In this document: piece by piece, positions 14,501 through 24,377 of the stretch
Position numbering within the stretch: the stretch's first letter is position 1
How the letters are laid out: the number at the start of each line of letters is the position of its first letter
Notes under the pieces: model-generated
Told to the model about the DNA's origin: nothing
The model's database searches: none
The model's input: only the letters and a program-made list of their open reading frames with translations
Assembly: GCA_947044365.1 (NCBI GenBank)
Contig: OX345647.1
Coordinates: 1,774,001-1,838,000, forward strand
DNA from: Petrosia ficiformis
Taxonomy: Eukaryota > Porifera > Demospongiae > Haplosclerida > Petrosiidae
DNA length: 64,000 nucleotides
Reading direction: 5' to 3'
Translations under genes and position numbers: made by a program

Positions 14501-15891
14501 TAGCTATAATTTGTTTTCTTTCATACATTAAAAATACAAATAAATGTTAATGATGCTGCCATCCTTTTTCTCCATATATCTTGTCCTCCAATTTGTTTTA
14601 TTTAGTTATTAATTGCTGTGACACATGTACATAGTATTATTTATAGTGTTGTTATTGTTCACAAAATATGTTTAACCTTTTACAAAAATAGAACACTTAC
14701 GTATGTATGTATGTACATGTATTTGTTTATTCATATCTGTATTTATGTTTATGTATTATGTATTGTACACATACCTGAACAAATCATTGATTCTTCATTT
14801 AATTGGTATCCAGGATTACATTCACAAATAAAACTTTCATTAGTGTTTATACATATTGGTTCACATTCTATTCCTGATTTTGGTTGTTGAGCGACACCAT
14901 TAACTTGAAAAGCATACACTCCTGGACATCCCACATTACTCTGTGTAATAATATCTAAGATACTACTATCAAGTGATTCTGTCAAACTGATGAAGTCAAC
15001 ACCATTGCCTGCATTAAGTCCTGCTTCTTCTAGTGGGAAAATAGGCGTGCTTGTATCTAGGTCTCCATAAAAGAAGAAAACAAAAGAGTAAAAACCATTT
15101 GTTGCTAGGATGCACTGGTATGTGAATTCCTATCGTGTGTGGGAATAAAAGACAAACATAATAGTGATATCATATGTATGGTATTACAATTTACTATTCT
15201 ATCGAGAAAAGTCCATGTTGCAATAAGCACTTGTGTAGCTGAGAATGTTGGTAATTCAGGAAAAGCACTTGCTACTTCCTCTCTGACTCTCTGAATAGTA
15301 TCGTTATTTGTAGTTACGTTAAACCAGGTAATACTGTAGTCATACAAATGAGACAAGAATGGAGCTATTAGTGGAGTATCAATAGGAAAACGGTCTTGAA
15401 ACAGAAAAATGTCATAGAAATAGTCTGGGTCTCCGAAGGATAGATAGCCATTTCCCAACTACATACAAACACAAAGAATGCATATATGATTAGCTTTATA
15501 TAGTATAATTATATACATATCTAGTGAATATTGATAATTAAATTTGAAACTCACAAATACTTCTGTGTAATATGTATTGTAGAAAATGAAACCAGCATCC
15601 AGTTGTATGGGTATTGCCTCATCAAAGATAAAATTATAAACTTCATCACCAAATCCAAAGGGAAATAATTGATTACTATAGCAGCTACCTTTATCACATT
15701 TATTGATATCTGTCATAATTGAATTTATTCAAAGTATAGTGTATGTAAGTATGTTATACATATGTATGTATGTATAATAACTATTACTATGTATAAAATT
15801 ATGCACATCATGTTGTTTACTTCACAAACCATATCTGTATGTTTGCACAGATATATGCATAATACATATGATGATGACACACACACACACA

Positions 15892-15922
<31 letters not shown>

Positions 15923-16183
15923 GCTTTCTTTACACAGTTTTATTCATACAGATGTACTATTTATACATCAAAATTTGTATGCAACATATACATCTACACC
16001 GTATATACAATTATATAACTGTATTTATATATACATATTTATTCATTTGACCAATGAAATTACAGGAAAAGCATCACCTATGTTGATGGCAAGTTTTATA
16101 TATGACTACAGGGTGCTATATCTGATTTAAAAATCTGTGTGGTTACTTTGATGGTTCGCCGTAATGGGATAAGTATATATGTA

Positions 16184-16234
<51 letters not shown>

Positions 16235-19200
16235 CCATAGCTAACAGCCACATCAAATAGATGTCAGGTAACATTGATGTACCATGTTAGGTATAGACAA
16301 TATCAGCCCTTCACCCCTCGGGCTGCTATCTCTGGGTTCAGGTCTGATATTGCTGATACACACCTCGAAGCCATGTTATATATATTACATATATATATAT
16401 ATATAATATATATATGCCTAGACTAGCTATGGCATTACATGTACATGTATGTATCCTAAACAATGAACTAATGTTACAACTATTTTGTTTTTGTAGTGTT
16501 GTAAGAATTTAACAATTAGTTGGTTATTCAGGATACATACATCTAATCTACTGTGTAATAAACCATAGCATGAATAATTCCCTTTTTTCTTAAACATTCT
16601 AATGAGGGATCTTTTAGTATAAATCCCTGTTCATAGTATAAACTGGGATTTATTTTGTTTAGAGCCCGGTTTGTATAGTGCAAAACCACAAACAAGTCTG
16701 AGACAACCTAAATTCATGCAGGTTCATTGTGGGTTCACTTCCTAAAGACAAATAATTTGGCTATGAATATGTTTTAAACATTATGACTCAGCATGAATAT
16801 GGTATATTTCTTCTTTTATTTATTATTTTCCTTAATAATCTTTAATACAACAAAATGCATACTGAGTTGAACAGATAGCCAAGGCTAATATTAGAAGTCC
16901 AATCAGAAAAATCAATTTTATAATGATTATACATGCTGCACCAATTTGTCGGGATTCATGCTATTACCATGAATCCCTATATAATCTATATTTAATGTAT
17001 ATAATATACATGTATAACAATTATTATATTGAAGATTATAATAGGGTCTCACCTATATTATAACATGGTGCAAATATGTATAATATATATGATTATATAT
17101 AATAGGTAGGAATTGGTAAAAACTTATCTACCATTATTGCTGATCATGTGACCTGTGGCCAATCAGAGTGCAGATAATGTATCACATGATTGACCATTAA
17201 ATCACTTATTGCGCACTTTTACGTGCAATAAGTAGTTATTGCACACTTTGCTCACATCTAGTAACGAAGCTGCTCCAACAACAGTGGTAGTTCACCAGAT
17301 CATCAATAAATCACTTAGAACACACATCAATGTAGCACTTGGGCGGTCAATAAAGGTCTTGTTAACATAACGCACTCGCCTTCGGCTCGTGCATTATGTA
17401 AACTCAATCTTTATTGACCCACCCTCGTGCTACATTAAAACACGTAATCACAGTAAAGTGTGTTCTAACTATTACTTATTTTTAACAAATAATTATTATG
17501 ACATGAATAATTACATTCTTTTGACAACTGCCTATAACTACCAACTATATTACAAACATACATTTCTACTGGTCAGCAATTCTTTGCAGCATTGTCAAGA
17601 GTTGCTTAGTTGTGAAAAAGCACTAAATAACGAATTTCAAATGTATTTAAGTAATTAAGTATAGAGTTAATCCAGGTGGATAGTCAGACAGACAACATCA
17701 TTTTATATTGTAGAGATAAAAGTTGTCTGGCTAACCATATTTTCCATATCTAATTATATTAGCAAAGAGCATTATATAGATAACTCACTAATTGTAAATG
17801 GTGTAGCACAAAAACTAGTACCATTAGTATATCGATATTCATAGGTGCCAGCAAGTTCAGGTTTAAAACTCCTGATCTCAAAACGAGCAGCATCAATATG
17901 TACAACACAAATACTACTATCATTACAAACAGCAATATCAAAGACACCAGTGCCATTACTCTCTTTGTAGAGATTAAATGAAAGAAGTTCAGAGTGTTCA
18001 ACAACAACATCAAAGGAGTCCCCAATACTAGCATATATGATGTCGCTTGAAGGTGTGATATTATAACATGAAGAACTGCATGCTAATAGAAAGTGAAAAT
18101 AATAAAAGCAGTAATGATAGTTGTAACTATCACAATAATAGTCTGGTGAATTATTGTTATCTATCAGCTTCCATGTAACAAAAATATCAGAATTAAAAGC
18201 AAACATTCACTTTACTCTCAGTTATTAAGTATAAGTATAATAATTATTATATCACCATAAAAACTGATTTGTTATTTTAACCAATTTTAGCTACAACCAA
18301 TTTCAGCTCGCTTGGTTTTAAGAAATAAGGAAATTGCAAAACACAAGTGTTGTTATAATAAGTTATTCAACTAATAATCAATCTATTGTGAATGTGAATC
18401 AATCGATTATTATTAATAATTTGGTCTAAATAAAATGTTGTAACTGAGAGTCTGATATACTGCCATGCATGCAAATGATAATAATTTTCCCATCTTTTCT
18501 GAAATGTCAGTTTTTTTGTTGGTCATATTCTTTTTTTTAATGCTCTCACTTCCAGTAGTTGATGCAATTGTTTCAGTTCAGCAGTATAGCTGTGCACATT
18601 TGTTTGAAGATTTGTTCATAATAAATGACTGATTCACATACGCCAAAAAAAAAAATTGATTATTAATAATAGAATAATTGAGTGATTGCATAACACTTGA
18701 ACGAAGTGCTTTAAGTATATATGTGTTTTGCAATTTCGTTTTTTATTTAAAAACCAAGGGAGGTGAAATTGGTTAATAAATAATAATTAAATGAAGCCAT
18801 CAATACAAGATGGTTCACAGTAACACTATCACTATCAAAACAGTTAATTAATTAAAATTCCACACTGCAAAACAAGACAGCTGATTAACAGCATCACTGT
18901 CAATTAGACAGCTAAAATAAGTAAACAGTTTAACTACCTGACATCATCATTATGCTCAGGAACATAGTATAAACAGAAAATAAGTAATTCATGTAACCAA
19001 CCTTATATTGGTTTGAAATAACAAACATTTTTTTTTATTTTGTGAAAATGGTAACTACAAAGTTAAATTTAATAAGAGATTTTGTGTAGTATAACAATAA
19101 TTCTCATACACAGTTGTAATTTATAGTGACCATAACGTATTCACAGAGCAGAGCAAAGCAGACAAATGGTCAAGTAAATTAATGCTGTTGCCATTTAACA

Positions 19201-19925
19201 CATATACTAACAATTAAAGATAAGAACAAGTGTATATAGAGAAAAAAAACATCCCTATGATTGCTTTACAAATTTAAGTGAAGATAAAAGTATCCTTATG
19301 ACTGCTTTGTGGTGTCCAGAATTCAGTAATCATGGCTGACTTTATCAAGCATGAAAGACAACAGCTTATTATAGTTATTATTTTGATTATCTACTCTCCT
19401 AACCTTTCAAAAGACCTTGTAGAACTTTAGGAATATATTTCAGGCAGAATAGCTAGCTATTAGTTGCAGTTTCTACGTAAGCTCAACAGCAACAGTGTGT
19501 AGAGCTTGATCGCGCGTTCTTTTACGCGCCACGCCCATTAATTGACCGAGCCCCCTGGGAATGATGTAACTTCCTTAACTACGTATACAACCCATACTCG
19601 TGTAGGTGACACAAACATAATATAATTATATATATATATAAACATACATCGAACCCGTGGGAAAGCAATCATAGGGATGGCCCTACGGGCCATAAAAATG
19701 CTATAAGGCATGTGGTACATATACATGTAAATATATATTTCATTAAAAAGTGTCATGATGCACTGTCTCACTACACTTGTACATGAATTAATCTATTGAT
19801 GAGCTAGAAAAAATTCTACAATAGTTATAGAGAAATATAACATAATTGAAACCACTTACATTCATTACTCAAAAAGCTACAATCAGTGCTTATAGATTCC
19901 TTAATTTGTAATAACAGGATGATCA
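604..19925 (-). CDS. RTK gene A: Ig/NIDO/EGF/FN3 receptor tyrosine kinase, C-terminal kinase exons outside window
   Basis: Multi-exon type I membrane receptor. Exons, 5' to 3' on the minus strand: 19860-19925 (signal region), 17789-18082, 15555-15709, 15195-15458, 14775-15129, 13417-13542, 13148-13329, 12187-12471, 11829-12102, 10544-10639, 10093-10401, 9458-9814, 8256-8591, 7839-8159, 5902-6198, 5517-5804, 3564-3851, 3102-3374, 2618-2902, 2205-2486, 915-1056, 604-857. Summed lengths keep one frame for about 1,843 codons. Order of modules: N-terminal Cys-rich domain, NIDO-EGF, EGF, NIDO-EGF, three Ig, FN3, Cys-less Ig, five Ig, transmembrane, juxtamembrane. The last exon ends in IGQG, the first half of a kinase glycine loop, split exactly as in gene B. 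The kinase exons therefore lie left of base 1, and whether they are intact cannot be seen. The start codon is not resolved. Exons come from manual splice-site reading; a few edges may shift. Confidence 0.85.
1421..2103 (+). mobile_element. Penelope-like element 3' fragment with inverted end repeats
   Basis: Inverted ends of about 36 bp (1421-1456 and the complement of 2068-2103, few mismatches) bound this insert in the intron between the RTK A transmembrane exon and the first Ig exon. The equivalent B intron (26,900-27,000) lacks it. ORF 1479-1703 (+) contains [16 protein letters not shown], ending in a [13 protein letters not shown] segment: the connector between reverse transcriptase and GIY-YIG endonuclease of Penelope-like elements. 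Downstream, in another frame, [11 protein letters not shown] followed by NWRRKSREA (about 1727-1797) resembles the end of the GIY-YIG module. The core between them is deleted, so the copy is dead. Near the 3' end, CTGAAGA (2013-2019) and CGAAA (2032-2036) resemble the hammerhead-ribozyme core found in these elements. GTTCTGAA occurs at 1401-1408 and 2102-2109, a possible 8 bp target duplication. Confidence 0.72.
2205..2486 (-). CDS. RTK A membrane-proximal Ig domain 1
   Basis: Single-exon Ig domain (94 aa, phase 1-1) starting [12 protein letters not shown]. It has the B-strand Cys in VTLTCVVQS, the core Trp in TVNWTT, and the F-strand [10 protein letters not shown]. Several NxT/S sequons suggest N-glycosylation. 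Aligns with B exon 27061-27342. A (GA)n tract at 2509-2575 lies just upstream of the acceptor, as CT on the coding strand, and probably acts as the polypyrimidine tract. Confidence 0.9.
2509..2575. repeat. (GA)n microsatellite
   Basis: Almost pure GA with GAAA interruptions, abutting the acceptor of the Ig exon at 2205-2486. On the transcribed strand it is a (CT)n polypyrimidine tract. The paralogous site in gene B (27,371-27,432) has a similar tract of different purity. Confidence 0.95.
2618..3851 (-). CDS. RTK A Ig domains 2-4 (three exons)
   Basis: Exons 2618-2902, 3102-3374 and 3564-3851 each encode one Ig domain with flanking phase-1 introns. The Cys/Trp/Cys pattern is intact: [51 protein letters not shown]. 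Each begins V(L/P)(P/L)xVTIS. They correspond to B exons 27516-27800, 28030-28308 and 28501-28788, and also to B's extra trio 29866-30150, 30340-30618, 30805-31086. Introns are only about 200 bp. Confidence 0.9.
4400..4530. repeat. Foldback repeat with GC-rich centre
   Basis: Inverted repeat: ACCAAGATATTTGAC (4481-4495) faces GTCAAATATCGAGGTGGT (4509-4526) around the GC-rich centre GGAGCGTAGCGAG. The outer sequence ATGTAATATATAAACCA (about 4403) is repeated inverted as TGGTTTATATATTACAT (about 4523). It is the left part of the insert carrying the recombinase relict; the B intron lacks it. Confidence 0.6.
4622..5025 (+). pseudogene. Crypton/ZMYM-type tyrosine-recombinase-like fragment, frameshifted
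   Basis: Frame 2 from 4622 reads [19 protein letters not shown] and continues as a Lys-rich helix; it then shifts frame near 4705 to a segment open to 5025. That segment contains [20 protein letters not shown] and the helix [14 protein letters not shown]. This order (PKNT..WAV..F..W, then L..F..E.RK.DG..Y.P..L..I..G.QR) is the N-terminal part of the domain shared by Crypton-derived proteins such as ZMYM2-4, QRICH1 and KIAA1958. The catalytic C-terminal part is absent, and a stop at 4616 plus the frameshift show decay. It sits in an insert (about 4,150-5,040) missing from gene B. The subfamily is not certain. Confidence 0.68.
5340..5425 (+). repeat. tRNA-like SINE head
   Basis: An A-box-like TAGTAGTTAATAGCACC is followed at tRNA spacing by a B-box-like GGGTTCAAATTCTAGC, typical of tRNA-derived SINEs. 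A closely similar copy is at 29,700-29,775. The anticodon arm does not form a clean tRNA, so this is not called as a tRNA gene. Confidence 0.45.
5517..5804 (-). CDS. RTK A Ig domain 5
   Basis: Single-exon Ig domain (96 aa, phase 1-1) starting [12 protein letters not shown], with LTCEVQS, VNWTTDI and [10 protein letters not shown]. It aligns best with B exon 32098-32379. Its acceptor is preceded by GA-rich sequence. The intron toward exon 3564-3851 holds the recombinase relict and a SINE head. Confidence 0.9.
5902..6198 (-). CDS. RTK A Ig-like domain lacking the F-strand cysteine
   Basis: A 99-aa exon (phase 1-1) starting [17 protein letters not shown]. It has the B-strand Cys (LTCTVFS) and a C-strand Trp (IIWKH). 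Where the second canonical Cys is expected it reads GDYFFIVSN, with Phe in place of Cys. An additional Cys occurs in YDCSLMIS. B exon 32475-32756 has the same substitution, so the change predates the duplication. Confidence 0.85.
6199..7838. other. Large RTK A intron with a dispersed repeat
   Basis: No exon recognised. About 7,185-7,640 is a dispersed repeat whose inverted relative lies at about 36,800-37,005 in gene B. Shared blocks include CAGAGAGTACxGTAGTACTC and CATACATTTCAATTGCAA. A short palindrome, AACCCTC..GAGGGTT, sits at 7,723-7,754. The first part (6,290-7,180) is AT-rich with nothing recognisable. Confidence 0.6.
7839..8159 (-). CDS. RTK A fibronectin type III domain
   Basis: Exon of 107 aa (phase 1-1) starting [16 protein letters not shown], with the FN3 core Trp in TIQWTVNS, the Tyr in EQYTVLYG, and the E/F-strand signature [19 protein letters not shown]. 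It is the same length (321 nt) as B exon 33726-34046. It sits between the Cys-less Ig and the 112-aa Ig exon. Confidence 0.92.
8256..10401 (-). CDS. RTK A three larger Ig-like domains
   Basis: Exons 8256-8591 (112 aa), 9458-9814 (119 aa) and 10093-10401 (103 aa), all phase 1-1. The first has [16 protein letters not shown] and [12 protein letters not shown] strands. The second has DFICLFT, SEWRKGD and NYSCDAV. The third has LECQITV, ITWEHRD and VYMCSVVV. All are collinear with, and the same length as, B exons 34147-34482, 35103-35459 and 35841-36149. Introns contain GTAT-type simple repeats (about 9,427-9,450). Confidence 0.9.
10544..12102 (-). CDS. RTK A NIDO module 1, C-terminal part plus split EGF
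   Basis: Exon 11829-12102 carries the end of a NIDO domain: [31 protein letters not shown] and [10 protein letters not shown]. Exon 10544-10639 (32 aa) supplies the second half of an EGF-like domain: [16 protein letters not shown] and LTCSG. In NIDO module 2 the same two pieces are a single exon (14775-15129). Here they are split by a 1.19 kb intron rich in repeats. Frame is kept (274 nt ending phase 1, then 96 nt). Confidence 0.82.
10640..11828. other. Repeat-filled RTK A intron
   Basis: Contains an interspersed repeat at about 10,776-11,240 (second copy at 19,214-19,697) and a foldback element at about 11,576-11,667. The foldback has TTATACACCGAGGTAAAGG facing its inverted partner ending GGTGTATAAG around a GAGGGCCAAAGGCACGAGG centre. 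Near 11,256 the sequence ACACTGTAAAAATTTTAAAC resembles the end of the CACTGYAAAAAC MITE family. Confidence 0.65.
10776..11240. repeat. Interspersed repeat, copy 1
   Basis: Begins CTCTATGATTGCTTTAC and ends around CCTACGGGCCATAAAAAAAG. Long blocks are shared with 19,214-19,697, including TGGTGTCCAG.ATTCAGTAA and GGCTGACTTTATCA. Both copies are in gene A introns and neither is at the matching B position. Confidence 0.8.
12187..13329 (-). CDS. RTK A NIDO module 1, N-terminal and central exons
   Basis: Exon 13148-13329 starts DINECDD and continues into the NIDO N-terminus ([27 protein letters not shown]). Exon 12187-12471 follows in phase 0 with [19 protein letters not shown] and [13 protein letters not shown]. 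These are the NIDO hallmarks: N-G-x-h-S-F, APFW-D and TW. NIDO domains occur in nidogen and other extracellular-matrix or adhesion proteins. Gene B has no counterpart. Confidence 0.88.
13417..13542 (-). CDS. RTK A EGF-like domain (calcium-binding type)
   Basis: A 126-nt exon encoding [31 protein letters not shown] and LMTCSG: six cysteines with the D-I-D-E-C start typical of calcium-binding EGF. Length and sequence match the five EGF exons of gene B. Confidence 0.93.
13543..14774. other. RTK A intron without recognised content
   Basis: AT-rich intron between EGF exon 13417-13542 and NIDO/EGF exon 14775-15129. GTAT-type simple repeats lie close to the exon at about 14,700-14,720. No transposon ends or exon-like frames were recognised. 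Confidence 0.6.
14775..15709 (-). CDS. RTK A NIDO module 2 with fused EGF
   Basis: Exon 15555-15709 begins [10 protein letters not shown] with [13 protein letters not shown] and YYTEVF. Exon 15195-15458 has [22 protein letters not shown] and [12 protein letters not shown]. Exon 14775-15129 has [22 protein letters not shown] and [10 protein letters not shown], then runs directly into an EGF half: [16 protein letters not shown]. Homologous to NIDO module 1 but with APFL in place of APFW. Phases are 2-0-0-1, as in module 1. Confidence 0.88.
15710..17788. other. RTK A intron with simple repeats and foldbacks
   Basis: Holds (CA)n at 15,879-15,920, (TA)n at 16,175-16,229, and a repeat at about 16,230-16,990 that is also at 40,560-41,330 (shared blocks: CAGCCCTTCACCC.TCGGGCTG and GATATTGCTGATACACACCT). 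A foldback at about 17,335-17,440 has arms GTAGCAC..GGTCAATAAAG around CTCGCCTTCGGCTCG. No exon was recognised and no SMB-like exon is present. Confidence 0.6.
17789..18082 (-). CDS. RTK A N-terminal Cys-rich domain
   Basis: A 98-aa exon (phase 1-1) starting [18 protein letters not shown], with further Cys in [11 protein letters not shown] and TSFCA and an Ig-like F-strand look ([11 protein letters not shown]). I do not recognise the family; an atypical Ig fold is possible. Gene B's copy (43584-43877) differs at only a handful of residues. Confidence 0.8.
18083..19859. other. First long intron of RTK A
   Basis: Nearly identical to 43,878-45,226 apart from the interspersed repeat at 19,214-19,697, which has an empty site in B near 45,036. 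No exon recognised. Confidence 0.7.
19214..19697. mobile_element. Interspersed repeat with 18 bp inverted ends, copy 2
   Basis: CATCCCTATGATTGCTTT at 19250-19267 is repeated exactly as its complement at 19662-19679. Gene B, otherwise collinear, lacks the block (empty site near 45,036). Homologous to 10,776-11,240. The insertion therefore postdates the A/B duplication or was lost from B. The transposon class is not recognised. Confidence 0.75.
19860..19925 (-). CDS. RTK A signal-peptide exon
   Basis: The open frame reads [15 protein letters not shown] up to a GTAAGT donor; phase fits exon 17789-18082. A hydrophobic ILLL core suggests a signal peptide. An ATG would be formed only if an upstream exon ends in A (acceptor AATAG then TGATCATC), so the start is unresolved. 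The A and B copies differ by CAA versus CAG (both Gln) here, consistent with coding. Confidence 0.55.
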
Positions 19926-20367
19926 CTATTCCACATCACAATTCATATTCAGATGAATAGATAGACAGATATGTATGGAGTAAACAAAATAAATAATAGC
20001 ATAGTGAATTAACAATATATATATAATTATATATATGTACACAAAAATCATTGTGATAACAGTTTATTATTGTACATGAACTAACCCAAGGATAAGCATC
20101 TTAGTAAACACATTGACATCACAGTGCAGGAACAAGAAGTTAATGCAAGACTGAATGAACTATCAGTCAGTAGCAGGAGTCTTACAGATTGTTCCGAATA
20201 CGCGTTTAGATGATAACACAGGATGTGGTTTTTCTGCTGAAGACAAACATCATCAAATTAATATTTTAATAATCCATTTCTTTTTCTCTTGATCTGTTTT
20301 GACAGTACATTTCATGATAACATTGCCTGTCAATATGGTATCTCTTCACGAGGTGTAAATATGTATA

Positions 20368-20414
<47 letters not shown>

Positions 20415-22002
20415 GACAATCTTTTGCATAAAGGTTTAGGTATCCTTCGCTGCCTCTTTTAAGATATATTAGCTGAAATAGTCAGCAACAATCAGAACAA
20501 AGGTCATGTTTGTTTATCATGGATTTATCCATGAATGCATTCAACTGAGTTTAAATCTTACCTTGCAAATTTGGCTGATCCCTTCAATTACCTACTGATA
20601 TATGATGTTAGTATTGTTTTAGTATGATGGTTTTCTCAGAATGTCAATTATATTTATAGTAAAATAATGTTTGGCTTACAAGAGGGTTTTAGTAGTAGCT
20701 AACTAACTAACAGTGTCCATTTTTCATTATATGTACAGTAAGAATGTTTGTGTGTTTTTGGTATGTGTGTTTGTATGCACGTATATATATGTGTATGTAT
20801 GTATGTATGCATGATTGTATGTATGTATGTATGATTGTATGTATGATTGTATGCATGTTGTTAGGATGCTACTTGATCTCCAATCTATAAAGTACATGCC
20901 ATAAAAAAATGATAATGTATATCGCAAGTAGTAATTAGGTACAACTTGTGGTATATCAAATGTGGAGTATAACAGATGTTACTGGAATTTAAGTACATTC
21001 CAAAGAGTAATTAACTAAACAAACTGATCTACTTCATGAATTACAACACTATAATATATACTTGGAATTTGCATGCTATATATATATAATTATCATGTAA
21101 AAGTACACAGTACAACTGCTTCTGTTACCATGTTTGGCATAATTAGATAAACACCACAACTTTGACATCAACAGGTGCATATACACAAGAATACAGGTTG
21201 CTTTCCTGAAAGATGTGCACACTAATAATTATAGTTATGTATATAATAGTGGTGAAAGGCTGTTTACATGTCTGAGACTGTTCTGTTGGTAGTCATGCAT
21301 GCAAGATTCTTTGTTACCACCTAGAGCACTGTGCATGTTATTCACAATTATTCCCATTTCCAACACTTCTAGCTCTGCTGCAGGTATCTCAGCAATCGTT
21401 CACTTTATGTTCCCCTAACTAGGCTTCTTTTCCAACATATTATTTCTAACAACTTGCTTACTGGGACTCAAAGGTTCCCAAGCACTTCATAGGACTAAGT
21501 TAAATGCAGTGTTTACTGGGGCAAACAAAAAGACCTCACCACACATTGGTCACCAGCTATACCCACAACATCAAGTTTTCCAGCAAAAGAAATGTCTCAG
21601 CTGCCAACCAGATTGCGTGAGTAGGAACACTGAAAACCAGAATGGTGTAATAAGTGAGGGAGCTGCACCCCCTTCAAACCTCACTCATACTCTATGTTTA
21701 GGCCCAACTGAGGCCGAAAATCCATCAACTTTTTTAGTTGAAACCAATCACAAACATTTGGAGTGGTATATAAAAATAGTGGATTTTCCCACACTTAGGA
21801 ACTTAGCATGAGTCACCTTGCTGCCTTTTTACAGATAACAAATTAATAATGATTATGGTGTTTATTTTGGTGTATCTACAGCATGACCAAGTACGGCATG
21901 TTCTGTACACAATTGATATGCCCACTCAACTAAAATCTCAGTGTAAATTATTAAATTTAAATTTACTTCTTCCATGGAATGTGGGATTCTCCACTTAAAA
22001 TC

Positions 22003-22069
22003 ACTTGTATAATTATGTGTTTAGCTCTCTCCCTCTGAGGGAGAGAGCTAAACACATAATTATACAAGT
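22003..22069. repeat. Perfect palindrome, 33 bp arms, 1 nt loop
   Basis: The left arm begins ACTTGTATAATTATGTG and ends CTCTCCCTC (22003-22035). A single T at 22036 is followed by the exact complement (22037-22069). Identical at 47261-47327. Confidence 0.97.
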
Positions 22070-24360
22070 AAGAACGATCACAAGATAATAGAAGGATATG
22101 AATTGAACAATGTACACATTTCAAATTCAGAGTAAACAGTAATATAATTATTTCCTACTTATGATATAAGACACTAAGCAGGATATGGTCACTATTTTCA
22201 ATAATGTAATTACATAGTGCTTGTCAATTAATGGACATTTCCTTCTTTAAAAAAATGAATTGGAATTTTAATTGGTGTTCTTGAAATTCTCTTTTAGAAA
22301 ACAATTTTATAGTCAGATCTTAAAGCTTATTTTGCATGTCGCTAATAAATAGTCAGAAAGCTCTGAAAGTGCATATTGGTAATAATAGGGAGCAATGCTA
22401 TATATAATATTTATGTACTATATGTTATCAGTAGAGCGACACATGTGCGTCCTTCTCTCTGACTAAAGTTAATTCATATAAATACGATGATATCGTATTC
22501 AATGTTAATCCCATTATAGCACATACTATAAACATCTTAATCTTATTATAGGAAGATCTAATTATTCATTTGGAGTTAATATATATCATCAATTGAATAT
22601 CTAGCTATAGTGTACCAAAATTATTACAGATATTATAATATCATTAGGCACATAGTATCTCTCAAGAGCATTTTTATTTGATTACTGAATGCATACAGTG
22701 TGCTACTGAGATTATAAAGACACTGAGAACAGGAAATTATAAGAACAATAATTATAGATCAATATGAACAGTTTGAGAGACAAATTATTAATTAAGAGAT
22801 GACAACTGCTCAGATAAGGAGATCATAACTAAAAGGTCTACTTGCTGCAGAACGTAATCTTGTTCTGTGTTAATTTTAATGTACTTTCTTTGTATTCTAC
22901 TATAGCTAATTATTGTAGCAGGCCAGCTCCTTTTTAATAAAGAGGGAAGGTTGGTATAACATGATTACCTCATTTAAATCGTTAGAATGTCTGTCAATGT
23001 GGTATCAAGGTACTAATTTGTGGAGTATATACAAACATTTACATAATGTTGTAGGCACACTTACTTCCATCGCCAGACCCAGCGTAATGGCCAAGTAGGA
23101 AGAATAAGCTGCATCTTTAGCTAAAACAATCAGGACTGCATGGGATGTCAAGATTGTTTTAGCAGTGGCTAAATAACTGAAAGTGCCATTAGTGGCCATT
23201 TTTCATTTTAGTTAGTGATATATAGTTATTGCTGCAGACCTGTAATTTAGTTATAGTTTAAAAATCATAATTTAAGAGTTTTAGGTAACAAAACTATTAC
23301 ATGTACAATTATTGTACATGTATGTATATGTGATGCAAATAAGTATATGTATTGTGTTACACATGCACTACATATAGTTACATATTACATGTACATATGT
23401 ATAGATTGTAGAATGTGTATGTATAGTAAGAATGTGTGTGTGTGTGTGTGTGTGTGTGTGAGTGTGTGTGTGTGTGTGTTTGTATATATGTATGTGTGTA
23501 TGTAAAAATAATGTATGATGATTGTGTGCATGTTGCTAAGGTACTACTTGATCTCCAGTATATAAAGTACATTAATAAAACATGGTAATGTATATATATA
23601 TATATACTTCAAATGCATTACAAGTAGTAATTAGGTATAATTTGTGGTATATTATAATTATATTATATCAAATGTGGAGTATAACAAATGGTACTTGTAA
23701 ATTTAAGTACATTTTATGGAGTAATTATTATGCACATAAGTAAACAAACTGCTCTACTTCATTAGAAAAGGAATTACAACACTATATACTTGGAATTTGC
23801 ATGCTATATTATGTAAAAGTACACAGTATAACTGCTTCTGTTATCATGTTTGGCATATATACACCACAACTTTGAGGTCAACAGGTGCATATATATACAC
23901 GAAATGCATGAAGGCTGCTTCCCAGAAAGACATGCACATTATATTATAGTGGTGAAAGCAATGTCATTGCTGTTTAATTACATGTCTAAGAAAATAAAAT
24001 ACTTTATTAATATGGCCATTTACTACGCAACTGAAATAATCACTATTAGTCACTTAAAATTGAAATGATGGCTCACATACCTATATATATTAGTACAGCT
24101 ACTTTGTATTTTGATAATTGTAGCACTAGTATAATCTACCGATCAATACCCTGCTTCCTCCTCTTCATGTAATCCAATATTGCAATATATGAAAAGCATT
24201 CACAAGTGTATAAAATTTTAAAGATAATTAATTAGTTCTTCAACAAACACAAATACAATCATATGCATATCTACAGTTAATACAAATGACAATGATTATA
24301 TATAATTATCAAAATATGTTTAAAACATAGACAAAAACAATTTTTACTTGTAATAAGGTA

Positions 24361-24366
24361 TTTATT
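24361..24366 (-). promoter_or_regulatory. Polyadenylation signal of RTK B
   Basis: AATAAA on the minus strand, 11 nt after the RTK B stop codon. This implies a very short 3' UTR. Confidence 0.6.
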
Positions 24367-24377
24367 TTACAAAATTA

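Larger units (their letters stand above)
19926..24377. other. Intergenic region between RTK A and RTK B
   Basis: 19,926-22,410 is nearly identical to 45,293-47,650, the sequence upstream of gene B. 20,640-21,260 is also repeated, more divergently, at 23,160-23,960. Contains (TA)n 20,361-20,412, (TATG)n 20,785-20,860, (GT)n 23,432-23,480 and a perfect 67 bp palindrome. No convincing gene; the open frame at 21,509-21,811 has no recognisable domain. Confidence 0.7.

Noticed and set aside
17759..18034. Hydrophobic Leu/Val-rich open frame, also at 43,554-43,829
   Set aside because: A shifted-frame shadow of the N-terminal domain exon, not a membrane protein.
21509..21811. 100-codon open frame upstream of gene A
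   Set aside because: No domain recognised, and the near-identical copy at 46,830-47,070 has a deletion that breaks the frame. Treated as noncoding repeat.
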